The notes under the pieces were generated by a model, which made no database searches, was not told where the DNA came from, and saw only the letters and a program-made list of their open reading frames with translations. Shown here in pieces: positions 46,392 to 54,489 of a DNA stretch of 64,000 bases. Source of the stretch: Henriciella sp. Lineage in GTDB: Bacteria; Pseudomonadota; Alphaproteobacteria; Caulobacterales; Hyphomonadaceae. The stretch spans positions 1-64,000 of the forward strand of contig NZ_JAPYPG010000011.1 of the NCBI RefSeq assembly GCF_029937755.1. The letters are read 5' to 3'. The translations under genes and the position numbers were made by a program. Positions within the stretch are counted from its first letter, which is position 1. Each line of letters opens with the position of its first letter.

Positions 46392-46862
46392 ATGCGCTAT
46401 ATCGAGAAGAGCCTGTCGGACACCGAGGAGGTCCTCTACTGGGGCAAGTTCCACTGGCTCTGGTATGCGCGGGCCTGGGCGGCGCTGATCATTTTCGGCA
46501 TCCTGATCATCGGCATCATCTACTTCATCTACGAGATGCTGCGCCTCAAGACGACGGAGTTCGCCGTCACCAACCGCCGCATCGTGATGAAAAAGGGCAT
46601 TCTCTCGGCGCATGTCGACCAGCTGTCGCTGTCCTCCATCGAGGGGGCAGACCTCGACCAGGGCATCATCGGCCGGCTGTTCGGCTTCGGCCGTCTTGAG
46701 ATCGAAGGCCGCGGCGAAGGCGAGATCCTGTTCCCTCCCATGGCGAAGCCGGGCCAGTTCCTGAGAGCCGCCAACAAGGCCAGTGAACAGCACGATGTCG
46801 CCTCGGTCGACCGGCTCGCGGAAGAGATCGAAAACCACGAAAATCACACCTCGACGCGTTAA
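46392..46862 (+). CDS. Bacterial PH-domain (bPH2-like) membrane protein
   Basis: 156 residues with two membrane helices in the first 60 residues and a PH-like domain following the motif [16 protein letters not shown], with [10 protein letters not shown] and G-R-L-F-G-F-G typical of the family. Function unknown. The ATG at 46392 has AGGAT upstream. An imperfect EcfG-like promoter (GGAAC 46333-46337, GGTT 46355-46358, N17) lies in the leader. Confidence 0.85.
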   Translation: MRYIEKSLSDTEEVLYWGKFHWLWYARAWAALIIFGILIIGIIYFIYEMLRLKTTEFAVTNRRIVMKKGILSAHVDQLSLSSIEGADLDQGIIGRLFGFGRLEIEGRGEGEILFPPMAKPGQFLRAANKASEQHDVASVDRLAEEIENHENHTSTR

Positions 46863-46876
46863 ATCGTTTTCAGGCC

Positions 46877-46902
46877 GGAACAGGCTGACATCTCCTGTCG
46901 TT
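46877..46902 (+). promoter_or_regulatory. EcfG/SigT general-stress promoter (GGAAC-N17-CGTT)
   Basis: GGAAC at 46877-46881 and CGTT at 46899-46902 with 17-nt spacing match the consensus perfectly. Predicted start near 46909, giving a 55-nt leader for the PfpI-like gene. Confidence 0.75.
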
Positions 46903-46963
46903 ATTCCCGAAAATGGCCAAGAAAAGCGGCCAGAGACCAACGAATGATCAGAAGGAGATTTCG

Positions 46964-47536
46964 ATGCCAAAAGCAGACGGCAAAACAGTCGCCATTCTCG
47001 CCACCGACGGGTTCGAGGAAGTCGAACTGACCTCCCCGAAGGAGGCCCTTGAGAATGCAGGCGCAACCGTGACCATCGTCTCGCTGGAATCCGGTGAGAT
47101 CGAGGCCCACCAGCACCGCGAAAAAGGCAAGAAGGTCAAGGTCGACAAGACGCTGGACGATGTGAAGGCTGAAGACTTTGACGCCCTGCTCGTCCCCGGT
47201 GGCCTGTTCAACCCCGACGCCCTGCGCGTCGAACAGAAAGCGCGTGACTTTGCTTCGGCGTTCTTTGCCCAGGCGAAACCCGTTTTCTCAATCTGTCACG
47301 GCCCGCAGCTTCTCATCTCCGCCGGCCTCGTCGAGGGCCGCAAGATGACCGGCTTCAAGGCGATCCAGCAGGATCTCGCGAACGCCGGCGCTGTCGTCAC
47401 CGACGAAGAAGTCGTCGTGGACAAGGGCCTCGTGACTTCTCGCGATCCGGGCGATCTGGATGCCTTCAACAAGAAAATCGTAGAAGAACTCTGCGAAGGC
47501 AAACACGAAGCCCAAAAGCAATCGGTCGTTGCGTAG
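46964..47536 (+). CDS. PfpI/DJ-1 family protein
   Basis: 190 residues with the DJ-1 superfamily active site: Cys111 and His112 in S-I-C-H-G-P-Q-L-L with Glu18 or Glu19 in D-G-F-E-E-V-E. Relatives (YhbO, PfpI) protect against glycation and oxidative stress as deglycase, glyoxalase or peptidase; the exact activity is debated. The start follows AGAAGGAGAT. A perfect EcfG promoter upstream and a strong terminator downstream make it a single-gene stress unit. Confidence 0.93.
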   Translation: MPKADGKTVAILATDGFEEVELTSPKEALENAGATVTIVSLESGEIEAHQHREKGKKVKVDKTLDDVKAEDFDALLVPGGLFNPDALRVEQKARDFASAFFAQAKPVFSICHGPQLLISAGLVEGRKMTGFKAIQQDLANAGAVVTDEEVVVDKGLVTSRDPGDLDAFNKKIVEELCEGKHEAQKQSVVA

Positions 47537-47564
47537 CCTCATCCCCTCGCTTATGCGACCGACG

Positions 47565-47600
47565 GAAGCGCCTCTCAAGAATGGGAGGCGCTTCTTTTTT
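47565..47600 (+). terminator. Intrinsic terminator of the PfpI-like gene
   Basis: Perfect 10-bp stem GAAGCGCCTC/GAGGCGCTTC (47565-47574 with 47585-47594), 10-nt loop, then six T. The stem begins 28 nt past the stop codon. Confidence 0.9.
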
Positions 47601-47605
47601 GCGCC

Positions 47606-48049
47606 CTACTCCTGGCGCCGCTTCTTCACGGCATCCTGCCAGATCGAATAGATGAAGGTCGCCGACCAGGTGAGGATCATGAAGCCGCCGAGCGACTGCA
47701 TCATCGATATCATGCGGATTGATCCATCGGTCTTCAGCTGCGTGAAGCCGAGCGTGACGAAGTTCATGCCGGAGAAATAGACAAGGTCATCCCAGGAGCC
47801 GGTATAGGTCCCGCCCAGCGTCCCGAACCATTCGCCCTCCAGCATCACGGCATAGGCGCCCGCCCAGGCGATGATCTCCAGCGTATGCAGCACAAGCAGG
47901 CCGAGAAACGCCGTCAGCACCGCGCGATGCGTCTGCTGTTTGAGACGCGGTACGCAGCGGTGCACGCACAGGATGCCGAAATGGTGCGCGATGCCGAGCA
48001 ACGCCACAAGAATGAAGCCGGTGAGCAGGGCCATCAGTGTCTCCTTCAC
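47606..48049 (-). CDS. Two-helix ion-channel family protein
   Basis: 147 residues: three hydrophobic segments with a pore-helix-like loop, Y-F-S-G-M-N-F-V-T-L-G-F-T-Q-L, in the position of the potassium filter (T-L-G-F instead of T-V-G-Y-G). Such short Ion_trans_2 proteins form tetrameric channels. The altered filter means selectivity is uncertain. Confidence 0.75.
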   Translation of the reverse strand: MKETLMALLTGFILVALLGIAHHFGILCVHRCVPRLKQQTHRAVLTAFLGLLVLHTLEIIAWAGAYAVMLEGEWFGTLGGTYTGSWDDLVYFSGMNFVTLGFTQLKTDGSIRMISMMQSLGGFMILTWSATFIYSIWQDAVKKRRQE

Positions 48050-48109
48050 GAGCAGGTCAGGTCACACGCGGTGGTAGCAAGCCGCTCGCGGCAATCAACC
48101 TTGCCCATA

Positions 48110-48150
48110 CTAATTAGCTTGACTGCTAATTTCTATTCATGCTAATTAGC
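48110..48150 (+). promoter_or_regulatory. Paired TAATTAG palindromes: candidate SdpR operator
   Basis: CTAATTAG at 48110-48117 and GCTAATTAGC at 48141-48150 are palindromes whose centres lie 32 bp apart, about three helical turns; a half site GCTAATT lies between (48125-48131). They are immediately before the ArsR-family gene (ATG at 48155), as expected for autoregulation. The region between may also hold the promoter. Confidence 0.65.
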
Positions 48151-48154
48151 AGAA

Positions 48155-48454
48155 ATGGCAAATAGCGTTTTCAGTGCGCTCGGCCATCCCCTGCGCCGCC
48201 AGGTCATGGCGCTGCTGAGGAAGGGACCGAAGACATCCGGCGATCTCGCCGAGGCGTTCGACGCCAGCTGGCCGACGGTCAGCCGGCATCTGGGCGTCCT
48301 CAAGGACGCCGACCTGATCACGGCCGAGCGGCAGGGCACCAGCATCCTCTACCGCGCCAATACCAGCGTGCTGGAAGACGCCGCCGCCTCGATCCTCGCC
48401 CTGGTGGGCAGAGACAATGGCGACGATGAGGATTACAAGGAGGCAGCGGAATGA
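48155..48454 (+). CDS. ArsR-family regulator, SdpR-like
   Basis: 99 residues forming a winged helix: L-G-H-P-L-R-R-Q-V-M-A-L-L, then the recognition helix S-W-P-T-V-S-R-H-L-G-V-L and the wing R-Q-G-T-S-I-L-Y-R. No metal-binding Cys. The layout and coupling to an SdpI-like membrane protein (ATGA overlap) match the SdpR/SdpI pair of Bacillus, in which SdpI sequesters SdpR when a toxin is bound. Confidence 0.92.
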   Translation: MANSVFSALGHPLRRQVMALLRKGPKTSGDLAEAFDASWPTVSRHLGVLKDADLITAERQGTSILYRANTSVLEDAAASILALVGRDNGDDEDYKEAAE

Positions 48455-49152
48455 TCCGTACAGGACTTATCTGGTCGGCAGGCGCCATCGCCGTCATGCT
48501 CGGCACCCTCTGGTGGGCCTGGAGCGCCCTGCCCGCAGGCGAACAGATCCCGGTGCACTGGAATGCGCAGGGCGTGGCAGACGCGTTCGCGCCGCGCAGA
48601 GAGGCCCTGCTCTACCTGCTGATGCTTCCCGGCTCTGCCCTGTTTGTGACAGCGCTGCTGGCCATCGCTCCGATAATCGATCCGTTCAGGGAGAATCTGC
48701 GCCGCTCCAGCAAGGCCTATCTCGCGATCTGGGCAGCCACGATGGTGCTGTTCGCCGCGCTGAATGGCGGGATCGCCTTCATGATGGCACGGGGCGCCGA
48801 CGCCGAACCGTCCAACGAGTTCGTCCGCTTCGTCATGGCGGCCTGTGGTGTGATCTTCATCATTATCGGCAACTACCTGCCGAAGACGCGCAAGACCTTC
48901 TTCCTCGGCATTCGCACACCATGGACGCTGACCAGCGATTATACGTGGGAGAAAACCCACCGGCTGGTCGGCCCGCTCTACATCCTGGCCGGCCTGATCG
49001 GCATCGTGATTGCCTTCACGCTGGACGGTATCTGGATGGTGTTCGCCTTTGTCGGCGTGGTGATGAGCGTGAGCCTGTTCGGGATCGTCTATTCTTGGTT
49101 CGTCTGGCGCAAGGCGTCTGACCGGAACGAAGGCGCCGATTATCTGGTGTGA
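48451..49152 (+). CDS. SdpI/DUF1648 family membrane protein
   Basis: 233 residues, about six membrane helices. N-terminal DUF1648 motif L-P-A-G-E-Q-I-P-V-H-W-N-A-Q-G-V-A-D and SdpI motif G-N-Y-L-P-K-T-R-K-T-F-F-L-G-I-R-T-P-W-T. In Bacillus SdpI gives immunity to the SdpC toxin and controls SdpR. No toxin gene is visible nearby, so here it may respond to other envelope signals. Confidence 0.92.
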   Translation: MIRTGLIWSAGAIAVMLGTLWWAWSALPAGEQIPVHWNAQGVADAFAPRREALLYLLMLPGSALFVTALLAIAPIIDPFRENLRRSSKAYLAIWAATMVLFAALNGGIAFMMARGADAEPSNEFVRFVMAACGVIFIIIGNYLPKTRKTFFLGIRTPWTLTSDYTWEKTHRLVGPLYILAGLIGIVIAFTLDGIWMVFAFVGVVMSVSLFGIVYSWFVWRKASDRNEGADYLV

Positions 49153-49172
49153 CATTCACCTGTCTGGCAAGG

Positions 49173-49197
49173 CAACTCCTTCCGGGCGGGGGAGTTG
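49173..49197 (+). promoter_or_regulatory. Hairpin that encloses a Shine-Dalgarno-like GGAG
   Basis: CAACTCC (49173-49179) pairs with GGAGTTG (49191-49197) around an 11-nt loop. The GGAG inside the stem, 10 nt before the ATG at 49205, is the only plausible ribosome site for the cytochrome-like lipoprotein, so the structure could limit its translation. Without a U run it is not a good terminator. Confidence 0.45.
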
Positions 49198-49204
49198 TTA
49201 CGCC

Positions 49205-49774
49205 ATGCACAAATCACTGTTCGCGCTGGCCCTTGTGGCGGCGCTCACGGCCTGCAATGCGACCGACGAGGACATTCAGGCCCCGACCGTTCATGAAGCG
49301 ATGACAGAGGTCATCATCCCGGCCTCAGAGGATTTCCAGGGCGCGGCCCTCGATATCTATGACGAGGACGGCGAGCTTAATTCCTCTGAGCTGACCAATG
49401 ATCGCTGGGTGGCGCTGGCCAAGGTCGCCAGTGACGTCGAACAGGCATCCGCCGCCATCGCCGAGGCCGATGTGATCGAGGTGGCCGATGAGGGCGTGGT
49501 CCTCGGCAGCAATGACCAAACCGCCCGGCAGGTCGCCACGCTGGAAGATGTACGCAGTTTTATCGCCAGCGATGAGGAAGGTTTCCGCCAGGAATGGCGC
49601 ACCTTTGCCGCCGCCGCGCAAGCCGTCAGCGTCGCTGCCGAAGCGCGTGAAGCCGCCGGGTTCGAGGAGGCCGCTCTCGCCTTCAACGAAGCCTGCACCA
49701 CCTGCCATGACCGCTTCTGGTACGCGCCGGAAACCAGTGACCCTGCAGCGCAGGGCGTAGGCGCGAACGACTAG
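49205..49774 (+). CDS. Lipoprotein with a single C-x-x-C-H haem-c motif
   Basis: 189 residues. Lipobox L-T-A-C with Cys17, then a helical Ala/Glu-rich domain ending in C-T-T-C-H (Cys164, Cys167, His168) close to the C-terminus, as in cytochrome c-prime-type four-helix proteins. One haem c would be attached in the periplasm. It might be an electron carrier or gas-binding protein. No adjacent oxidase. The stop overlaps the convergent HAD gene by 4 bp. Confidence 0.8.
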   Translation: MHKSLFALALVAALTACNATDEDIQAPTVHEAMTEVIIPASEDFQGAALDIYDEDGELNSSELTNDRWVALAKVASDVEQASAAIAEADVIEVADEGVVLGSNDQTARQVATLEDVRSFIASDEEGFRQEWRTFAAAAQAVSVAAEAREAAGFEEAALAFNEACTTCHDRFWYAPETSDPAAQGVGAND

Positions 49775-50469
49775 AGCGCCTCAAGCAGGCCCGGCAGGGC
49801 GTCAATCGTCTCGATGCGCCGGAAGCGCTCGGCATGCTCCGGCGGTTCGGCATGTTCGAGGTCCCAGGTGAGGTCATGGGGCACATGCACGCCCCAGCTG
49901 CCCGCTTCGATGGCCGGGATGACATCGGACTTCAACGAATTGCCGATCATCATGGCCGCACCCGGGCCGCCTTCGGTCGCGCCGAAGATGCGCTCATAAA
50001 CCGACGGCGTCTTGTCGGAGACGATCTCGACCCCGTCGAAGAAATCCCCCAGCCCCGACTGGGCGAGCTTTCGTTCCTGGTCGAACAGGTCGCCCTTGGT
50101 AATCAGGATCAGCGAATAGTCCGGGGCCACCGCCTCCAGCGTGTCATGCACGCCGGGCAGCGTCTCGACCGGGTGGCTCAGCATGGCGCGGCCCGCTTCG
50201 AGGATTTCCTTGATCGTGGAGGCCGGCACCTTGCCGCTCGTCACCTCGATCGCCGTCTCGATCATCGACAGGGTGAAGCCCTTCACCCCGAAGCCATAGA
50301 GCCCGATATTCCGCCGCTCCGCCGCCAGCAGCTTTTCCCCGATAGTGGCCGGGTCGGCATAGTCATCGAGCATGTCTTGGAACTGCGCCTGGGTAAGCCG
50401 GAAGACGCTCTCATTGTGCCAGAGCGTATCGTCTGCATCGAAGCCGATCATAGTGATGGGACGGGTCAT
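49771..50469 (-). CDS. HAD-family hydrolase
   Basis: 232 residues: HAD motif I G-F-D-A-D-D-T-L-W, motif II L-I-T-K-G-D, and motif IV M-I-G-N-S-L-K-S-D-V (Lys is contributed by D-K-T-P). The D-A-D-D-T-L-W variant and cap layout are shared with YjjG-type nucleotidases. Substrate unknown. The ATG at 50469 is chosen; longer starts at 50517 and 50565 are less likely. Confidence 0.88.
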   Translation of the reverse strand: MTRPITMIGFDADDTLWHNESVFRLTQAQFQDMLDDYADPATIGEKLLAAERRNIGLYGFGVKGFTLSMIETAIEVTSGKVPASTIKEILEAGRAMLSHPVETLPGVHDTLEAVAPDYSLILITKGDLFDQERKLAQSGLGDFFDGVEIVSDKTPSVYERIFGATEGGPGAAMMIGNSLKSDVIPAIEAGSWGVHVPHDLTWDLEHAEPPEHAERFRRIETIDALPGLLEAL

Positions 50470-50631
50470 GACGGGGTCGTACAGCGGCCAATAAAAAGCG
50501 GCAAGCGAAGCATTCATTGCGAATAGTGGAGCCTCGCGGGAGTGTTTGCTTGTGTACCGGAACAATTCGGAGAATACTCGGCTTAGTGGGATTGGGGGCT
50601 TTCACAAAATGCTGTTCGAGCAGGGCGAGCC

Positions 50632-51405
50632 ATGATTCTGCGCCGTCTCACCACCGCGCTTCGCAAGCAGGACTGGTTTACCGTCGCCGTGGAGACGCTG
50701 ATCGTGGTGCTGGGTGTCTTTCTCGGTATCCAGCTCGGCAACTGGAATGCGGCGCGGGCGAGCCATCAACTCGGCGAGGACTATGTCGAACGTCTGACCG
50801 AAGACCTTCAAAGAGACCGGTATGGCGCCCGACATATCGCTGATTATTATCGCGAAGTCATGGTCGCCGTCATCGAAACTGACAGGCTGCTTTCGACGGA
50901 AGATCCCGACCCGAGGGAACTGGTGATCAACGCCTACCGGGCAACCGAGATCGCCCAATGGCCTCAGAGCAGGTCAACCTGGGAGCAGATCGTATCCTCT
51001 GGTCATCTTGGTCTGTTGCCGCAGGGGGCCACCATGGACGCGCTCAACTTGTATTTTGGATATAACCAGTCGCAGGCCTCCTACCTTGTCATGGAGAACT
51101 CCGATTACCGGAAGATCGCGCGGTCAGTCATTCCCATTCCGATTCAAGAGGAAATCAGGACGGGCTGCAGCGATGTCCTGGATGAAATCGGTACACCCAC
51201 TGGCTTTGCCGATCCATGCGTGGTGAATGTGCCGCCGGAAGCCTTTGCTTCTGCTGCCCAGCTTCTGAAATCAGACATCCGGATTCGCGAAACACTCAGC
51301 TACCAGTATTCCGAGCTGAGCACCGCGTTGAATAATCTCACGGGCACGGTCGATTATATTGATGGTGCGCTGGAGGCACTGGTAGACGAGGATGGATTGC
51401 AATGA
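50632..51405 (+). CDS. Anchor-family membrane protein, copy 1 of 3
   Basis: 257 residues. An amphipathic start (M-I-L-R-R-L-T-T-A-L-R-K-Q-D-W) is followed by one membrane helix (T-L-I-V-V-L-G-V-F-L-G-I-Q-L-G-N-W-N) and a roughly 215-residue variable domain, probably periplasmic, with two Cys (T-G-C-S and D-P-C-V). The anchor recalls DUF6090-type proteins (G-I-x-x-A-L-Q-x-N-N-W-N). Function unknown. It is the first gene of an operon of four in which every junction is ATGA. Confidence 0.8.
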   Translation: MILRRLTTALRKQDWFTVAVETLIVVLGVFLGIQLGNWNAARASHQLGEDYVERLTEDLQRDRYGARHIADYYREVMVAVIETDRLLSTEDPDPRELVINAYRATEIAQWPQSRSTWEQIVSSGHLGLLPQGATMDALNLYFGYNQSQASYLVMENSDYRKIARSVIPIPIQEEIRTGCSDVLDEIGTPTGFADPCVVNVPPEAFASAAQLLKSDIRIRETLSYQYSELSTALNNLTGTVDYIDGALEALVDEDGLQ

Positions 51406-52163
51406 TCCTCCAGCGTCTCGCCACCTCCATCCGCAAGCAGGACTGGTTCACCGTCGCGATTGAGACGCTCATTGTGGTGCTCGGTGTGTTTCTCGGTATC
51501 CAGCTCGGCAACTGGAATGCGGCCCGCCATGCACGGGACACAGAGCAGAATGCACTGACGCTGCTGCTCGAAGAGGCCGAAAACAATGTTTCTTATTCCG
51601 AGCTGACCATCTATCGCGCGAGCCTCCTTCAGCAGGATCGTGAGGCCGCGCTCGCAAAACTCAGCGGCGAAACACCGGTGGCCGGAGACCCTGCCCAAGG
51701 CATGGCGCTCATGCCGGTGTTTCGTGACATGACCCCAATTCATGCCGCGCATGACGAGCTGGCTGCGTCCGGCGATATCAGGCTCATACGGTCCGCCGAT
51801 GTCCGCGCCGCGATGTCGCTCTATGAGGGCGTGGTGTTATTTCACGATCGCGCCCGCACCGAATATATGGACCGGGCGCAGGACATACTTACCCTGGCCT
51901 CCCCATACATGACCTTGCGCTACGATCTTGCAGCGCCGCTCGGCTATACGGCTGAGGTCGACTGGGCTGCGGCAGGCGAGGATGCCCAGCTCATGAACGC
52001 GATCAATCGGGTAATGGGCGAGCAGGTCATTTTCAATGAACGCCGCCAGATTGTCCTCGACCATGTTCGCACACTGTGTGAGGTGCTCTCGCAAGCCGCC
52101 GCGAAGCCCTGCGATCCGCAGGACTGGGTGGACATGGAGATCAGGGGAGTGCCCATCGAATGA
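51402..52163 (+). CDS. Anchor-family membrane protein, copy 2 of 3
   Basis: 253 residues. The first 42 residues closely match copies 1 and 3, and the first 54 bases are identical to copy 3. The C-terminal domain (from about residue 45) is unrelated in sequence to the other copies, helical, with Cys residues only near the end (T-L-C-E and K-P-C-D). Its ATG overlaps the stop of copy 1. Confidence 0.8.
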   Translation: MILQRLATSIRKQDWFTVAIETLIVVLGVFLGIQLGNWNAARHARDTEQNALTLLLEEAENNVSYSELTIYRASLLQQDREAALAKLSGETPVAGDPAQGMALMPVFRDMTPIHAAHDELAASGDIRLIRSADVRAAMSLYEGVVLFHDRARTEYMDRAQDILTLASPYMTLRYDLAAPLGYTAEVDWAAAGEDAQLMNAINRVMGEQVIFNERRQIVLDHVRTLCEVLSQAAAKPCDPQDWVDMEIRGVPIE

Positions 52164-52921
52164 TCCTCCAGCGTCTCGCCACCTCCATCCGCAAGCAGGA
52201 CTGGTTCACCGTCCTGATCGAGACGCTGATCGTCGTGCTCGGTGTCTTCCTTGGTATCCAGCTTGGCAACTGGAACGAGGCGCGGGCGGAAACGGCGCGG
52301 GAAACCGAACTGCTTCAGGCGCTTCATCAGGAAATCGAGTTCTCCATTCGCCTCACCGAGCAGAAAGCCGATGCGGTCCGACAGGTGGTCGCAGCCGGCA
52401 AGCGCTCGCTCGACTTCCTTGAAGCGGACGAAGACTGCGCAGACGAATGCTGGCCTGTCCTGGTTGATTTCTTCCACGCTTCCCAATGGCAATCGATCGA
52501 GGTCAACCGGTCAACTTATGACGAGATGCGCCGGCAGGGCTTTCCACGCTCGCGGGACGTCGTCGATGCCGTCGAAGGATACCTTGCCCAGAACGCGACC
52601 TTGTCGGTCACCAACGTCTTGCCCGGTTATCGCTCACGCGTGCGCCAGCTCATCCCGTTCGACGCTCAGGACTTCTATTGGGAACATTGTTATGTGCTGA
52701 ACGATGGCGCGGAAACCTACGTCCTCGACTGCCCGAAGGGCATCAGCGACGAGGCCGCCGCACAAGCCATCGCACAGATCGCCGATACGCCCGATATCGG
52801 GCTCCTGCTCACCGAATGGGCGGGCCTCAACAGCGCTACGCCCACCGATCTGGCAGAGCAGAACAAGGCGGCACAACGCGCACTCGCAGTGATCGAGGAA
52901 GAGCTGGCGCGCCGCCAATGA
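52160..52921 (+). CDS. Anchor-family membrane protein, copy 3 of 3
   Basis: 253 residues. Same anchor as copies 1 and 2, then a distinct domain with more Cys (D-C-A-D-E-C, H-C-Y, L-D-C-P) suggesting disulfides outside the cytoplasm. E-A-R-A-E-T-A-R-E-T begins a coiled-coil-like linker. Its ATG overlaps the stop of copy 2 and its stop overlaps the start of the next membrane gene. Confidence 0.8.
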   Translation: MILQRLATSIRKQDWFTVLIETLIVVLGVFLGIQLGNWNEARAETARETELLQALHQEIEFSIRLTEQKADAVRQVVAAGKRSLDFLEADEDCADECWPVLVDFFHASQWQSIEVNRSTYDEMRRQGFPRSRDVVDAVEGYLAQNATLSVTNVLPGYRSRVRQLIPFDAQDFYWEHCYVLNDGAETYVLDCPKGISDEAAAQAIAQIADTPDIGLLLTEWAGLNSATPTDLAEQNKAAQRALAVIEEELARRQ

Positions 52922-53490
52922 CCGGCTTCGACCTCGTCCTGCTGCTGCTGTCCTTTGTCTACGCCCTCGCGCTTGGCCACCTGCTGTCGCGCCTCGGCGC
53001 CCTGCTGGTCGCGCGCGACCGGGTGCGGTTTTCCGGGCTCCTCGCCCTCGCCATGCTGAACGCGGTGACGCAGGTCTATATTGGCTGGCTCGCCCTCTGG
53101 GACTTTCGCGGCGTCGAGACCTGGGACCTCTACACGATCACGCTGTTCCTGGTGTCGTCGATCCTGCTTTTCCTGATGTGCGTCGCCGCCTCGCCGGAGA
53201 GCCCGCACGGCGAACAGGTCGATATGGAAGCCTTCTACTGGAAGCACCACCGGCTGTTTTACGGCCTCTATCTCGGCCTGCTCGGCGTCTATGTCGCGAT
53301 GACGGCAGTCTACCTCAACACGCCGACCCCCGAGCTTGCCCTGCAGCAGGCGCTTGGCAACGTGCCCTACATCCTGATCAGCCTGCTCGCCATCCTCGTA
53401 CCCGGACGCTGGGCACAATGGGCTGCCGGCATCGGCCTGTTCGTGATGTCCGCCGGCTGGGCCATCATCTTCAGCCACACCATCTCCTGA
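52918..53490 (+). CDS. Hypothetical six-helix membrane protein, fourth gene of the operon
   Basis: 190 residues, almost wholly hydrophobic, about six helices; a short acidic loop E-S-P-H-G-E-Q-V-D-M-E-A-F-Y-W-K-H-H lies in the middle. No family recognised. The ATG at 52918 overlaps the copy-3 stop (ATGA); the longer frame from 52678 is a shadow of copy 3. Co-translation suggests that it may form a complex with the anchored proteins. Confidence 0.75.
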   Translation: MTGFDLVLLLLSFVYALALGHLLSRLGALLVARDRVRFSGLLALAMLNAVTQVYIGWLALWDFRGVETWDLYTITLFLVSSILLFLMCVAASPESPHGEQVDMEAFYWKHHRLFYGLYLGLLGVYVAMTAVYLNTPTPELALQQALGNVPYILISLLAILVPGRWAQWAAGIGLFVMSAGWAIIFSHTIS

Positions 53491-53494
53491 CAAT

Positions 53495-53530
53495 AAAAAG
53501 CCCCCGCTCGGTCAGGGGCGAGCGGGGGCT
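53495..53530 (-). terminator. Intrinsic terminator of the VWA gene (minus strand)
   Basis: Perfect 12-bp stem (53499-53510 with 53519-53530), 8-nt loop; AAAAA at 53495-53499 on the plus strand gives a short U run on the minus strand. It sits between convergent operons and could act on both. Confidence 0.85.
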
Positions 53531-53561
53531 GCAGCTTGAAGGTAACCGACGAGGAGCCGGG

Positions 53562-54320
53562 TCAGTCACCTTTTCGCTGTTTCACATCTTCTTCGTCGGC
53601 AATGGCGCGGTCCTCGGCGTTGAACTCGATCTCCGCCTCCTCGCCCTTGCCATAGTCGCGGGATTTCTTGGCCAGGCGCGACATCGACTCCTGCATGGTG
53701 CCGGCGCCCATCGCCATGGATTTCGAGGCCGAGATGCCGACGCCTTCGGCGTCATCGAACTTGGCAAACTCGGCACCGAGGAAGACGACTTCCCAGCCCT
53801 TCGCCTCGACCCGGTCGAGCGCGGCCTTCGCGCCTTCCTTCGTGATCTCACGCGATGAGTTTTCCAGGCCATCGGTCATGATGACGATGACGGCCTTTTC
53901 GGGGTTGTCGGCCTCGGCGGTCGCGACGATGCGGCCGATGGCGTCAAACAGCGGGGTCATACCGCGCGGGCTGACCTCGTCATTGGTGACGGTCTGCCAG
54001 CTTTTGGGCTGCACGTTCTGGCGCAGCACGTCGAATTGCAGGCTCTCCTGATAGTCGAAGACAGCGAGCGTCACGGCGGTTTCCAGATCGTCGGCCTCGC
54101 CCTCTTCGGCCTTGCCGACTTCGGCAGCATAGGCGTTCACGGACGTCAGCGCCTCGTCCCAGATGGACGACATCGACCCGGTCCGGTCGAGCAGGATGTA
54201 GGAATGCACGGCATTGTCTCCGGACAGCGGCTGGGGATCGGCCTCGGGGGCCGGGGCTTTTGCAGAGGCGCCGAACGCGGCAGCGGCTGCGATGGTGGTG
54301 ATGATGGTCTTGCGGAACAT
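53562..54320 (-). CDS. Exported VWA-domain protein
   Basis: 252 residues with a signal peptide (A-A-A-A-A-F-G-A-S-A) and a VWA domain from about residue 38: MIDAS D-R-T-G-S-M-S from Asp45, R-G-M-T-P-L-F-D-A-I-G, and V-I-I-V-M-T-D-G-L-E-N-S-S-like strand. The last 40 residues are charged. Metal-dependent protein binding in the periplasm is likely; partners are unknown. The ATG at 54320 follows AGGAGA. Confidence 0.9.
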   Translation of the reverse strand: MFRKTIITTIAAAAAFGASAKAPAPEADPQPLSGDNAVHSYILLDRTGSMSSIWDEALTSVNAYAAEVGKAEEGEADDLETAVTLAVFDYQESLQFDVLRQNVQPKSWQTVTNDEVSPRGMTPLFDAIGRIVATAEADNPEKAVIVIMTDGLENSSREITKEGAKAALDRVEAKGWEVVFLGAEFAKFDDAEGVGISASKSMAMGAGTMQESMSRLAKKSRDYGKGEEAEIEFNAEDRAIADEEDVKQRKGD

Positions 54321-54489
54321 TGGGGGTCTCCTCTTTGTCCTCCACGAAGCCCCACCCTTGCAAAGGAGCTCCAGTGACGAGGAGGCTGCGCCCCGAATGC
54401 GGCGGCGAGGGGGCAGGTTTCGGGTAACAGGATGGTCATCTTGAGGAGACGCGCCCCCCGCCTGCCGGGCGAAATCGCCCGCGACCGCC

